Origin: an uncultured Clostridia bacterium
Lineage (GTDB): Bacteria > Bacillota > Clostridia > Christensenellales > CAAEEZ01
Assembly (NCBI GenBank): GCA_934365195.1
Contig: CAKRNA010000003.1
Location: 124,001 to 188,000 of the forward strand
DNA: 64,000 nt
Direction of reading: 5' to 3'
Positions 16,900-26,011 of this stretch are shown piece after piece. A program made the position numbers and the translations under genes. How positions within the stretch are numbered: the stretch's first letter is position 1; each line of letters starts with the position of its first letter. Under the pieces are notes generated by a model that was given only the letters and a program-made list of their open reading frames with translations, made no database searches and was not told the origin of the DNA.

Positions 16900-18668
16900 T
16901 AGTTTACTCCTTCATCTACAAGGTTTACGATTTCTTTTCTAAGTTCCGTCTCAATCTCGTCGAATTTATCAAGTTCGGTTTCTTTAATGTACTTTGCTCT
17001 ACCGATTTTGTCGTTGACCGGAAGTTCAAGTAAGTCCTCGATATCAACGCCCTTAGATACTGCATCTTGGCACAAACGATAGTTGTCAATGATTAAACGC
17101 ATCATTCTGCATTGTTTTTCTAGCGATGCGTAGGTGTCAACCTCGTGGAATGCGTTTTGGTGCAAGTAGTCCTCACGGATAGACTTAGCCGTCTCCATAG
17201 TAACCCTATCGGTAGGTGACAAGGCGTCCATACCAACCAGCCTTACTATTTCGTCTAGGCTTGCCTCCTCTTGCAAGATTCTCATAATATCGCCACGCAA
17301 ACTAGACCAGTCGTCGCTTACGTTGTCGTTAAACCACAAATTAAGTTTATCGGCATACAACGAGTAACTCGTTAGCCAGTCTACTGCAGGGAAGTGTCTT
17401 TTGTAAGCAAGTGAAGCGGACAAGCCCCAGAATACCTTAACTATACGCAAAGTTGCTTGGCTGACCGGCTCGGACATATCGCCACCCGGAGGAGAAACAG
17501 CGCCGATTGCAGATACTGCGCCCATCGTATCCTCGCTGCCTAGTACTTTTACGATACCTGCTCTCTCGTAGAACTCTGCAAGCCTACTAGATAGGTAAGC
17601 AGGATATCCTTCCTCACCCGGCATTTCTTCAAGACGTCCGCTCATTTCACGAAGAGCCTCTGCCCATCTTGACGTGGAGTCCGCCATTATTGCTACGCTG
17701 TATCCCATATCTCTGAAGTACTCTGCGATTGTGATACCGGTATAGATAGATGCCTCACGAGCGGCAACCGGCATATCGGAAGTGTTCGCAATTAGCACCG
17801 TTCTTTTCATTAGAGGTTCGCCGGTTTTTGGATCGATTAACTCCGGGAACTCGTTAAGAACGTCCGTCATTTCGTTTCCACGCTCTCCGCAACCAACGTA
17901 CACGATAATATCGGCGTCAGCCCACTTTGCAAGTTGGTGTTGAACTACCGTTTTACCACTACCGAATGGTCCGGGTACGGCTGCAACGCCACCCTTTGCT
18001 ATCGGGAACAACGTGTCGATTACCCTTTGACCTGTAATAAGCGGCTTGTTAGGAGTAATCTTTTCCTTGTATGGTCTACCTTTTCTGACAGGCCATTTTT
18101 GTAGCATCGTTACCGCTACTTCGCCCTTATCGGTTTTAACCACGCACACCGTTTCGTCCACGGTGAAGTCGCCCTCTAAAATCTTGGTTATTTCACCTTT
18201 TACGCCAAACGGAATCATAATTCTGTGCTCGATAAGTACGTTTTCTTGTACTAAACCGATAATATCACCGCTTGTTACTACGTCGCCCACCTTTTTAGTT
18301 GGCTTAAAAGTCCACTTTTTCTCGTGGTCCAAAGCAGGCACGGTAATACCCCTTGCAATTCTATCGCCCGATATTTTACGCAAATTTTCAAGTGGTCTTT
18401 GAATACCGTCGTAGATACCTTCCATAAGTCCCGGTCCAAGTTCTACCGAAAGCGGCATACCCGTGCTGTAAACAGCCTCGCCCGGTCCAAGTCCACTAGT
18501 TTCCTCGTAAACCTGTATGGACGCTTTGTCGCCACGAAGTTCGATAATTTCGCCGATAAGTTGCTTTTCGCTAACCCTTACAACGTCGAACATTTTACAG
18601 TCCTGCATACCGCTGGCAACTATAAGTGGTCCTGAAACTTTTACAATTTTTCCTACATTCTCTTGCAT
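16899..18668 (-). CDS. ntpA: V-type ATP synthase catalytic subunit A
   Basis: 589 residues, normal for the catalytic subunit. Walker A is GPFGSGKT (about residues 232-239), followed by GCGERGNEM with the catalytic Glu and SRWAEALREMSGRLEEMPGEEGYP. The extra non-homologous region (about 115-190) that marks V/A-type A subunits is present. It hydrolyses or makes ATP at the interface with B. The gene starts 2 bases after ntpF and ends in the TAATG overlap with ntpB. Confidence 0.98.
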   Translation of the reverse strand: MQENVGKIVKVSGPLIVASGMQDCKMFDVVRVSEKQLIGEIIELRGDKASIQVYEETSGLGPGEAVYSTGMPLSVELGPGLMEGIYDGIQRPLENLRKISGDRIARGITVPALDHEKKWTFKPTKKVGDVVTSGDIIGLVQENVLIEHRIMIPFGVKGEITKILEGDFTVDETVCVVKTDKGEVAVTMLQKWPVRKGRPYKEKITPNKPLITGQRVIDTLFPIAKGGVAAVPGPFGSGKTVVQHQLAKWADADIIVYVGCGERGNEMTDVLNEFPELIDPKTGEPLMKRTVLIANTSDMPVAAREASIYTGITIAEYFRDMGYSVAIMADSTSRWAEALREMSGRLEEMPGEEGYPAYLSSRLAEFYERAGIVKVLGSEDTMGAVSAIGAVSPPGGDMSEPVSQATLRIVKVFWGLSASLAYKRHFPAVDWLTSYSLYADKLNLWFNDNVSDDWSSLRGDIMRILQEEASLDEIVRLVGMDALSPTDRVTMETAKSIREDYLHQNAFHEVDTYASLEKQCRMMRLIIDNYRLCQDAVSKGVDIEDLLELPVNDKIGRAKYIKETELDKFDEIETELRKEIVNLVDEGVN

Positions 18669-18670
18669 TT

Positions 18671-19006
18671 CTAATCCTCTCTATCAAACAGAATATCTGC
18701 ACCTATTGCTTTTTCAACGTCCTTTTTGATACAATCCATACCGTAGCCGTTAGTACCCGCCGTAGACGGAATAGGAATAACAGCCGGATACGCTTTGGTT
18801 TTGTATCTTGCTACAACGTCGTTTATTTTTACGGCAATATCCTCGGTAATGAAGATAACCGCATATTTTCTGGCTAATTTTTTTAAGGTTTCTCTTGCCT
18901 CGTTTTCCTCGTTTACGGGGAAAATTTCTATGCCTATCGCCTTAAACGCCAATATGGAATCTTTGTCGCCTATTACGGCAATTTTATTTTCACGCATATA
19001 GTTCAC
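18671..19006 (-). CDS. ntpF: V-type ATP synthase subunit F
   Basis: Up to 111 residues. The core KIAVIGDKDSILAFKAIGIE matches the Rossmann-like F subunit that sits on the D shaft. The upstream GTG start at 19006 overlaps ntpC by 17 bases; an ATG three codons in (18997) overlaps by 8 and gives an N-terminus closer to known F subunits, so it may be the true start. An AAAGG site lies 4 bases before the GTG and 13 before the ATG. Confidence 0.93.
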   Translation of the reverse strand: MNYMRENKIAVIGDKDSILAFKAIGIEIFPVNEENEARETLKKLARKYAVIFITEDIAVKINDVVARYKTKAYPAVIPIPSTAGTNGYGMDCIKKDVEKAIGADILFDRED

Positions 19007-19979
19007 GCAACCTTTCTTTTACTAACTTTTTATCCACCTTGTTTTTAACGGCGGTAATCACCAGTTTAATCACCTTTACCTCCACCGTTTTTGCAAGGTA
19101 AAATCCGGCAATCGGCGATACGCTAAACATATCGTTCCTATCGCTTTTAAACACGCCTAAAAGATAGTCGTCCTTTGCCGTTTCAAACCTAACCAGACCG
19201 TTTTCGCTAAGCACCGCTATTACGTCCTTGTATCCAAAGAATGCAAGTTTGTCGTAGCAAAGTTCTAGCGGACTATCGAAAATTTCCTTATAGGTAACAA
19301 GCCCGATTTTCCCACCCGTTACAAAGTTTTTCTCAAAGAATTTCTCGTCCAAACCAAGATTTTTGCACCTTACGAAAGTACCTATATTACTAAAATCGCA
19401 CTTAGCGGTAAAGTACTTGTAAATAGCGGTGTTTTTCTTGCCTTTTAGTAAGGCGAAAATTTCCTCGTAACACGCCTTATCCAGCGTGGTATCTATTAGT
19501 GCGGGGCTTCTGTTTCCGTTCACGAACTCAAGGTCGATAAGTTCCAAGGCTTTTGCCATTTCCTTTGAAAAAGTATCGTAATTATCGGCAAAAATCTTGT
19601 CCTTCATAACGTCAAGGTCCACCGTTCCGCTACTAACGACTAGATGGGATACCTCCTCCATCTTTAGATATTTCGCCTTCATAAACGCTTTGGCGTTGTG
19701 GTAATCCACCTCCACCAAAAAAGCCTCCAAACCATACTTAGGCACAGCGTTTTCCTTCAAAAAATCAAGGGCGTTTTTTTCCTCGTATTTTAGTAGTTTT
19801 TCGTACTCGTACGGGCTATCCACACCTGCTCCTTGACCGTATCCGCTCTCCACCAAAACCTTAAAAGCCTCCTCCAAGGTTTCGGCATCCATAAGCCTAG
19901 TCAGTTGCATTTGATTTAGTAAGGAGTTTTCCAAAGCCTTTATTCTTGCGTTTACGTATACAAGACTTCCTGCTTGCAT
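18990..19979 (-). CDS. ntpC: V-type ATP synthase subunit C
   Basis: 329 residues, mostly helical, the NtpC/AtpC (yeast Vma6) homologue that couples the D-F shaft to the membrane ring. The start YVNARIKALENSLL and the segment TAKCDFSNIGTFVRCKNLGL are family-like. It overlaps the ntpE stop by one base (TAATG) and ends with TGA, showing that TGA is a stop in this genome. Confidence 0.9.
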   Translation of the reverse strand: MQAGSLVYVNARIKALENSLLNQMQLTRLMDAETLEEAFKVLVESGYGQGAGVDSPYEYEKLLKYEEKNALDFLKENAVPKYGLEAFLVEVDYHNAKAFMKAKYLKMEEVSHLVVSSGTVDLDVMKDKIFADNYDTFSKEMAKALELIDLEFVNGNRSPALIDTTLDKACYEEIFALLKGKKNTAIYKYFTAKCDFSNIGTFVRCKNLGLDEKFFEKNFVTGGKIGLVTYKEIFDSPLELCYDKLAFFGYKDVIAVLSENGLVRFETAKDDYLLGVFKSDRNDMFSVSPIAGFYLAKTVEVKVIKLVITAVKNKVDKKLVKERLRELYA

Positions 19980-20572
19980 TATTTTTTCTCCTTATTAAAA
20001 ATCATATCGGCAATTTCGGTTTCCATCTCGTCACGTAGCGTTTTTAACTCCACGTCAAAGGTAAGGTTTTTATCCATACCGTTGCCGGAAAGTATTACAC
20101 CGCCCTCAAAATCGCCGTATTCTTTATTAAGCGTAAGTTTTATTTTTTTAGCCGTGGCAATTTTGCCTATTTTTTCCTTGGTAATAAGTTTTTTGTCCTT
20201 TTCCGATACGGTTACAACGTCCCCGTCCTCAGCATAACGGCTAATCATATTGCTTACAACCTTGAAATATTCCTCGCTACTTAGACCGTTTAGTTGCTCC
20301 TTTGCTAGCCTAAAAGCCTCGTCAATGGCATCTTTTTTAGCCTTTAACACAATCTTTTTAGCGTCAAGTTCGGCAACTGCCTTTTGCCTTTTTACAGTTT
20401 CGTCAATCACGCTTTGCTTACCCTTCAACACCTCGTCCATCACGGCTTTTGCCTCTACTTCGGCGTCGTGAATAACGTGCTCGGAGTCTAACTTTGCTTG
20501 CGCTTTGATTTGGCTTGCTTTTTCCTCGGCATCGGCTAATATTTTGTTTATTATAGCGTCAGTTCCTGCCAT
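19979..20572 (-). CDS. ntpE: V-type ATP synthase subunit E (peripheral stalk)
   Basis: 197 residues. A long charged N-terminal helix (about 1-105, rich in Ala, Lys, Glu and Asp, starting INKILADAEEKASQIKAQAK) is followed by a globular C-terminal domain with a GDFEGGVILSGNGMDKNLTF strand region that binds the A3B3 head. It pairs with the G/H-type coiled-coil subunit at 23105-23431 to form the stator. It sits between ntpK and ntpC. Confidence 0.9.
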   Translation of the reverse strand: MAGTDAIINKILADAEEKASQIKAQAKLDSEHVIHDAEVEAKAVMDEVLKGKQSVIDETVKRQKAVAELDAKKIVLKAKKDAIDEAFRLAKEQLNGLSSEEYFKVVSNMISRYAEDGDVVTVSEKDKKLITKEKIGKIATAKKIKLTLNKEYGDFEGGVILSGNGMDKNLTFDVELKTLRDEMETEIADMIFNKEKK

Positions 20573-20591
20573 TTTTCTAGTTCCTTATCTA

Positions 20592-21071
20592 TTATTTTAA
20601 AATGAAGAATACTGCTAGGAAAGAAGTAAGTAGTGCAAGTACCGCATAGGTTTCTACCATAACTGCAAGTACGATACCTTTTCCTGATTCTTCCGGTCTT
20701 TTGCCAAGCATACCGATACCGGCAACTGCAACTTTACCTTGGTAGATTGCCGATAACAAACCAACGATACCCATAGGGATACAACCTGCCATAGCGCCAA
20801 GACCTTGTGCCAAAGAAATATCTTTCAAAGAGCCGCCTAGTAGACCGATTTGGATAAATACGATAAATGCAACTAGCAAACCGTAAATACCTTGAGTACC
20901 CGGTAATAATTGCAAGATAAGTGCTTTAGAGAACTTATCCGGATCTTCAGCCGTGATGCCTGCTGCTGCTTGACCTGCGTTACCTACGCCAATTGCAGAA
21001 CCTATTCCTGCAAAACCTGCGGCGAAAACCGCACCAATTATCGCACAAACTGCGCCGATAGAAAATTCCAT
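20592..21071 (-). CDS. ntpK: V-type ATPase c (K) subunit, Na+-type rotor ring proteolipid
   Basis: 159 residues forming four transmembrane helices in two repeated hairpins. The ring carries ions through the membrane. The Enterococcus hirae Na+ ligand set can be matched one to one: Leu56, Thr59 and Gln60 in LLPGTQG, Gln111 in YQGKVA and Glu140 in VMVETYAV. This suggests Na+ rather than H+ coupling (inference). Like other bacterial V-type c subunits, only the second hairpin keeps the acidic residue; the first has Leu/Gln at the equivalent site. Confidence 0.95.
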   Translation of the reverse strand: MEFSIGAVCAIIGAVFAAGFAGIGSAIGVGNAGQAAAGITAEDPDKFSKALILQLLPGTQGIYGLLVAFIVFIQIGLLGGSLKDISLAQGLGAMAGCIPMGIVGLLSAIYQGKVAVAGIGMLGKRPEESGKGIVLAVMVETYAVLALLTSFLAVFFILK

Positions 21072-21087
21072 ATTAAACCTCCATAAA

Positions 21088-23118
21088 TTACATTTTTACG
21101 TTATTATATTTTATTTTTGAGCCAAGAGGGTTGAACAAGTGTCCGCCACCTTGGTAAAATTTGCCATAAAACTCTATATATTGTAGCCTACAATCGTGAA
21201 CGTAAGCGCCTAGAGTATTGATACCTAAGTTGAATATATGTCCTGCTGCGCCAACTACGATAGCCACTATCCAGCCGATAATAGCCCCGAAAGCGTTGAA
21301 ACTTAGCAAGTTTAGTAGAACCGAGCAGATTTGGTTAAATACCATACCCACTATGCCCGTTGCAAGACCTAAACCGAACAACCTTGAGTAACTTAGTACG
21401 TCGCTTAAAAAGTTTACGATATCGTACAGCCTTGCCACTCCGCCGAATATCCTGCCTACGCCCTTTTTACCGTGTCCGCCAAGGATTAGCAAGGTTAATA
21501 GACCTATTCCGCCAAGCGTTAAGCCTGCTATTTTCATACCGTTACTGTTTAATTTAAGTAGTAGGTTGCCTGCAAGTAGGAATAATCCGATATAGATAAA
21601 GAACCAGTCCCACGTTTCAACAATAGAGTCGATATATTTCTTTTGCTTAATTAGTCTTACGCCGTTAATTGCCATACCGTACATAATGTGTACTACGCCA
21701 AGCCCTAACGCCAGTATCAAAACGCCCATCGGGTTTTCCATAGGTACTAGTTTTGGGATAAGCGGACGCCAAGTAATACCGAACCAACCACCGAAAATAG
21801 CACCCCAAATAAACGTTGATATTCCACCGAACATTATAAGAAGTATCATTTTGCCCTTGCCCTTAGCAGGCTTGATTAGTTTGTACAAAGCGAACGCTCC
21901 AACGGCAAGTATCAAGCCGTACGCCGCATCGCTGACCATAAAGCCAAAGAATATAAAGAAGAAGAACGCCATAAGCGGATTTGGATCGAACTCCGTTGGA
22001 TAAGGGGCTGAATACATATTCGTAACCGCCTCGAACGGCGCAACCACTTTGTTGTTTTTACATAAAGTAGGCGGTACTTCGTCCTCTTTTGGCTCTCTAA
22101 ACTCAACGAACAAGTACTCGCTCGTCTTGTTCAAGGCTTCCTCAAACTTTTGTTGCTCCTCGCTAGGTATCCAGCCTTCCACTACGAAGGTAGAACCCGT
22201 CAGCATCATATCCTCTTGCGCTTCAAGTTTTTGATTTTCGAATGAATAGTAGTCGTACAACTGCTTGAAGTCTTCCTCGTAAGATAGGTATTTTAACGAT
22301 TCGTCAAGAAGGGTAATCTTCCTCTTTTCGTTCTCGCTAAGGGTGTTTTTGCACTCCTCTATCTTCTCCTTTGCAGTTACGTCAAACGCATACGAACACC
22401 TTGCAAACTCCCCGTCAGCGATAAGTTTAGAAATAAACTCCGCCGAAACGGTTTTGTGAGCGGCAATCAAAAGCGACGTGTACTTAATGTCGTTTTTAAT
22501 CACTTCGCTATCCACTACTTCGTACTCTTCCTTAATTTTTTCCAAAACGCTTAAGTTTTGAGTAGGCATTACGCCTAGTAGCATGGTAACGCTTGCGGTG
22601 TCCTTTACGCTTTTAAAGGTGACGTCCATATCCTCGTAGATTTTAAGCCCCTCGATTAAGTTTTTAAGTTTAATCTCTGCGGTTTTAATCTCTTGTAAAT
22701 CCGAATTGATTTTTTCAAGCCCTGCTATTGCCGAAAATACCGACTCCTCCTTATTTGGAGAATTCATAAAGTCGTTATAATCGATATAAACGGGGGTTTT
22801 AAAAAGTTGTTTTTTGCTAGGCTTGTAAGCGATATCCACGGTTTTACCCTTTTTGATATTCTTCTTTTTGCCGTTGTCCTTAACAATCTTATTCCCCGTC
22901 CTTTTTTGGACTTTCAAAAAATCAAACGCAAAATTAAGTTTTGCAATTTTTTGGTTTACTTCCTCTTTGGATTTGGACTCGTCGCCGTACGAGGCATTTT
23001 CAAGTTCCTCGCTTTTGACTACTTCGAAAATACAGCTTCTATGAAGAGTTTTTATTAACTTTTCTTTATCTGCATCATAGCCTACTATGGTGCATTTCTT
23101 CATATCAAGAATCGCCAT
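21088..23118 (-). CDS. ntpI: V-type ATP synthase subunit I (a subunit, stator membrane part)
   Basis: 676 residues. The N-terminal about 340 are a soluble helical arm; the C-terminal half has about seven to eight transmembrane helices starting near NPLMAFFFFIFFGFMVSDAAYG. The essential arginine is expected in LSYSRLFGLGLATGIV (about residue 580), which lies opposite the c-ring Glu. It provides the ion half-channels and holds the stator stalks. The start overlaps the stalk subunit gene by 14 bases. Confidence 0.95.
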   Translation of the reverse strand: MAILDMKKCTIVGYDADKEKLIKTLHRSCIFEVVKSEELENASYGDESKSKEEVNQKIAKLNFAFDFLKVQKRTGNKIVKDNGKKKNIKKGKTVDIAYKPSKKQLFKTPVYIDYNDFMNSPNKEESVFSAIAGLEKINSDLQEIKTAEIKLKNLIEGLKIYEDMDVTFKSVKDTASVTMLLGVMPTQNLSVLEKIKEEYEVVDSEVIKNDIKYTSLLIAAHKTVSAEFISKLIADGEFARCSYAFDVTAKEKIEECKNTLSENEKRKITLLDESLKYLSYEEDFKQLYDYYSFENQKLEAQEDMMLTGSTFVVEGWIPSEEQQKFEEALNKTSEYLFVEFREPKEDEVPPTLCKNNKVVAPFEAVTNMYSAPYPTEFDPNPLMAFFFFIFFGFMVSDAAYGLILAVGAFALYKLIKPAKGKGKMILLIMFGGISTFIWGAIFGGWFGITWRPLIPKLVPMENPMGVLILALGLGVVHIMYGMAINGVRLIKQKKYIDSIVETWDWFFIYIGLFLLAGNLLLKLNSNGMKIAGLTLGGIGLLTLLILGGHGKKGVGRIFGGVARLYDIVNFLSDVLSYSRLFGLGLATGIVGMVFNQICSVLLNLLSFNAFGAIIGWIVAIVVGAAGHIFNLGINTLGAYVHDCRLQYIEFYGKFYQGGGHLFNPLGSKIKYNNVKM

Positions 23119-23431
23119 ATTTTTCTAATATCCTCCTAGCAATAAAGTTACTTGCCTCTATGGTTTTGTCCTTAGAGTCCTTCAAGGTTTTATCAGCGGT
23201 CTTTTTGCCGTTTTTGATGATTTCGTCGTAAGCCTTTTTCGCCTCAATATTAGCCTCGGCACTAATGTTTCTTACTTCCTCTTTTACCTTGTTAGAATTG
23301 TCTTTCAGAATTTTATCCGCATCGGCTTTTGCTTTTTGATAATCGTCCTTAGCCTTTTGAGTAGCCTCTTTAACGATTACGTCAGCCCTTTCCTCGGCAG
23401 ATACAATCGAGTTTATTACGTTTTGTAACAT
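23105..23431 (-). CDS. ntpH: V-type ATPase stator coiled-coil subunit (G/H type)
   Basis: 108 residues, almost entirely one charged Ala/Lys/Glu-rich helix (NSIVSAEERADVIVKEATQK at the start). This is the pattern of the small stator partner of subunit E. Sequence identity in this class is low, so the assignment rests on length, composition and its place directly before ntpI, 9 bases after rpiB. Confidence 0.85.
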   Translation of the reverse strand: MLQNVINSIVSAEERADVIVKEATQKAKDDYQKAKADADKILKDNSNKVKEEVRNISAEANIEAKKAYDEIIKNGKKTADKTLKDSKDKTIEASNFIARRILEKYGDS

Positions 23432-23440
23432 ACTTTGCTC

Positions 23441-23890
23441 CTATTTAGAATATTTTTGTTCTATTGCCGTAATTTTATCCAAGCGGTTTTGGTGTCTGCC
23501 ACCTTGGTACTCGGCGTCAAGCCAAGCGTCTAGCATAGCCACAGCCTTTTCGCTATCGGTAACCCTACCGCCCATTGAAATAATATTTGCGTCGTTATGC
23601 TCCTTGCAAGCCTGTGCCGAGAACAAATCCGACACCAAAGCACATCTAATGCCCGGGACTTTGTTTGCCGCAATTCCTATACCGATACCGGTTCCGCATA
23701 GCAAAATACCTTTGTCGGCCTTGCCGTCCTTTACCGCCTCTGCAACCTTTAAAGCGTAGTCCGGATAATCTACGGATTCCTCGCTAAAAGTACCAAAGTC
23801 CTCCACTTCGATTCCTCTTTCCTCTAAGTCCTTCAATACAGCAGGTTTCAAAACGATTCCACCATGATCGCATCCAATTGCAATTTTCAT
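23441..23890 (-). CDS. rpiB: Ribose-5-phosphate isomerase B
   Basis: 149 residues, usual for RpiB. It interconverts ribose-5-phosphate and ribulose-5-phosphate. IGCDHGG (residues 4-10) and LLCGTGIGIGIAANK (about 62-76, catalytic Cys65 loop) are diagnostic; GGRHQNRLDKI at the C-terminus binds phosphate. It is the first gene of the transcript that continues into the V-ATPase genes (9-base gap, no terminator), an unusual partner for them. A related allose-6-phosphate isomerase is less likely without allose genes nearby. Confidence 0.95.
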   Translation of the reverse strand: MKIAIGCDHGGIVLKPAVLKDLEERGIEVEDFGTFSEESVDYPDYALKVAEAVKDGKADKGILLCGTGIGIGIAANKVPGIRCALVSDLFSAQACKEHNDANIISMGGRVTDSEKAVAMLDAWLDAEYQGGRHQNRLDKITAIEQKYSK

Positions 23891-23933
23891 AAACGTCTCC
23901 TATATACTATTAGTTTTTTATAACAATATAATT

Positions 23934-23962
23934 ATTATATATCAATAAAAAATGATTTTCAA
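23934..23962 (-). promoter_or_regulatory. Promoter of the rpiB-V-ATPase operon
   Basis: On the minus strand TTGAAA (23957-23962), 17 bases, TATAAT (23934-23939). The leader would be about 37 bases, with AGGAG before rpiB. No other promoter as good was noticed inside the operon. Confidence 0.75.
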
Positions 23963-24068
23963 TACTAAAAATTAAATAGTTGTTCACATTTCATTATTTT
24001 TGTCCAAAATGTGCCGTTAATCTAAATTTAACCCATAACTGCCGTTTTAACAAGTATTTTTTCTCTTA

Positions 24069-24115
24069 AAAAAATAAAAACGCCACCTCCGTTAAAAATC
24101 GGAAGTGGTTTTTTT
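24069..24115 (-). terminator. Terminator downstream of the Sua5 gene (possibly bidirectional)
   Basis: CCACTTCCG pairs with CGGAGGTGG (one G-U) in the minus-strand RNA, followed by CG and T-rich sequence; on the plus strand the same stem is followed by seven T. It closes the lipoprotein-thpR-ZIP-Sua5 transcript. The rest of 23963-24268 is AT-rich and holds nothing I can name. Confidence 0.82.
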
Positions 24116-24268
24116 GAATTTTTATTTAATTTGCACGCACAACATAATATATTATTTTAAGCAAAAATCAATATTATAACGAAAAATTCTGTTCTTTACA
24201 AACAAAAAAGTAAATTCTTTCAAGTTGACGCCTTATTGCGAAAAATATTAAAAGTATGCTCTTTTATG

Positions 24269-25249
24269 CTAATCTTCGTTTTTCGTTGCTTTAATCAGCC
24301 TATTCATCACCGAGCGGCTAACCCCCTCGTCCTCTAATTTTTCCACGATTACGTAGTCGTAATTTTCCTCTGCTTTATGTAGTGCGTCATACACGTTTCT
24401 TGCGTACTCCTCGCCTGTTGCACCGATATTTATAAGGTTCAATAGGAAGTATTCGGCGTGGTTTTTGCCGATAATTACGGGGCGCTTACCCTCTTTTACC
24501 GCCTTTTTGTATTCAAGGATTACCTCGCTTACGCCGTCCTTCATAACGGCAGGTACTCTTGGTGCGTAGTGCTTGTATTTCATACCGGGAGCAAGTGCAA
24601 CCTCCACCCCTTTTGACCTATACACTTCCACTTTATCTAATACTTCGCTTAGCATTTCCTCGGTGATAGCGCCCGGGCGCAAAATGGTGGGAGTATCCAT
24701 AGTTAAATCCAAAATGGTGGACTCGATGCCCACTTCTGAACTACCGCCGTCGATAATTAGCGGGATTTTGCCGTTTAAGTCGTCAAAAACGTGCTTTGCC
24801 GTGGTAGGACTGATATGCTTGGAGGAATTTGCGCTTGGAGCAGCCATAAATACCCCTGACTTTTCCACAATTAGCCTTGCAATTTCGTTAGACGGCATAC
24901 GTACGCCAACGGTATCTCTACCCGCCGTAACAACGGGGCTTACCTTGTCGCTCTTTTTCAAAATTATGGTTAGAGGCCCCGGCAAAAACCTATCCGCAAT
25001 ATCGTAAAATGCGTCGGGAATTTCCCTTGCCACCTCTTTTACGTCCTCTATTTTTGCAATATGCACGATAAGTGGATTATCCTGAGGTCTGCCCTTTGCG
25101 ATAAAGATTTTTTTAACGGCCTCGGCGTTTGTGCAGTCCGCACCTAGTCCGTACACGGTTTCGGTAGGGAAAGCCACCACTTCGCCTGCTTTTAACAGTT
25201 CTACGGCATAATCAAGCCCGTCTTCTATTTTAAGTACCTTAGTTTCCAT
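24269..25249 (-). CDS. sua5: L-threonylcarbamoyladenylate synthase (Sua5 type)
   Basis: 326 residues, the long Sua5 form with a YrdC catalytic domain (about 1-200) and a C-terminal Sua5 domain (about 230-326). It makes threonylcarbamoyl-AMP from Thr, bicarbonate and ATP for the t6A37 modification of tRNAs reading ANN codons. Motifs are VVAFPTETVYGLGADCTN (residues 23-40), KGRPQDNPLIVHI (about 52-64) and SANSSKHISPTTAKHV. It is last in the lipoprotein-thpR-ZIP-sua5 operon; partners for t6A synthesis are not in the window. Confidence 0.95.
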   Translation of the reverse strand: METKVLKIEDGLDYAVELLKAGEVVAFPTETVYGLGADCTNAEAVKKIFIAKGRPQDNPLIVHIAKIEDVKEVAREIPDAFYDIADRFLPGPLTIILKKSDKVSPVVTAGRDTVGVRMPSNEIARLIVEKSGVFMAAPSANSSKHISPTTAKHVFDDLNGKIPLIIDGGSSEVGIESTILDLTMDTPTILRPGAITEEMLSEVLDKVEVYRSKGVEVALAPGMKYKHYAPRVPAVMKDGVSEVILEYKKAVKEGKRPVIIGKNHAEYFLLNLINIGATGEEYARNVYDALHKAEENYDYVIVEKLEDEGVSRSVMNRLIKATKNED

Positions 25250-25285
25250 ACATACCTCTTTCGTAATATTGTAGCACTTTTTTTT

Positions 25286-26011
25286 CTATATACAAAATAT
25301 TATTATTAGTCCCGTCAAAATTCCTACGCTTAGCCCGTAGACGTCCTTTCTTTTACCCGTGTAGCACTCTCTAAACAGTTCGTTCACGCTTACGTAAAGC
25401 ATTGCGCCCGACGAAAAAGCAATACTGCCTGCGATAAAGCCTTGACTTACGCCGCCAAGATAGTAACTAATCACGCCGCCAACCACCGTAGGCAGCCCCG
25501 ACAAAAAGCAGATAAGCAGCACTTTTAACGGTTTTGCTCCGCCCAGCGACGTCGGTAACGCTATTGCCATACCCTCGGGTATATTGTGTAAGGCTATCAT
25601 AATTACGTAGGCAACAGACAGCCCCGCCACACTACTTGCGCCGATTATCATGCCCTCGGGCAAATTATGTACCGCAATGGAAGTAATCACGATAATAGCG
25701 GTTAGTTTGTCGTTTTTTGCCGAAAACACCCGAAGTATTTCGGTGCGACTTGCTTTTTTGTTTACCAAAATATCCACAAGCCAGACGGTGAAGTAGCCTG
25801 CAAGCCCTATTAGCAAGGCGAAAACGACGTTGCTTTTTTCAATAGCCTCTACTACTAAGTCGCTAAGCACCATAGCCGTCATTACGCCACCTGCAAAGCC
25901 GTACAATAGCCCCACGGATATATTTTTCTTTTTCAGCAATATGCCCAAAACTCCGCCTAGCATAGTGCCAACCACCCCCGCAACAAACACGGCGAGCAAA
26001 ACTTTTAGCAT
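25286..26011 (-). CDS. ZIP family metal transporter
   Basis: 241 residues with about eight transmembrane helices. The two metal-binding helices read HNLPEGMIIGAS (about 115-126) and HNIPEGMAIALP (about 143-154), the HNxPEG pair of bacterial ZIP proteins that move Zn2+ (or Fe2+, Mn2+) into the cytoplasm. The intracellular loop lacks a His-rich cluster. Its ATG overlaps the thpR stop by one base (TAATG). Metal choice cannot be told and no Fur/Zur box was seen. Confidence 0.92.
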   Translation of the reverse strand: MLKVLLAVFVAGVVGTMLGGVLGILLKKKNISVGLLYGFAGGVMTAMVLSDLVVEAIEKSNVVFALLIGLAGYFTVWLVDILVNKKASRTEILRVFSAKNDKLTAIIVITSIAVHNLPEGMIIGASSVAGLSVAYVIMIALHNIPEGMAIALPTSLGGAKPLKVLLICFLSGLPTVVGGVISYYLGGVSQGFIAGSIAFSSGAMLYVSVNELFRECYTGKRKDVYGLSVGILTGLIIIFCI

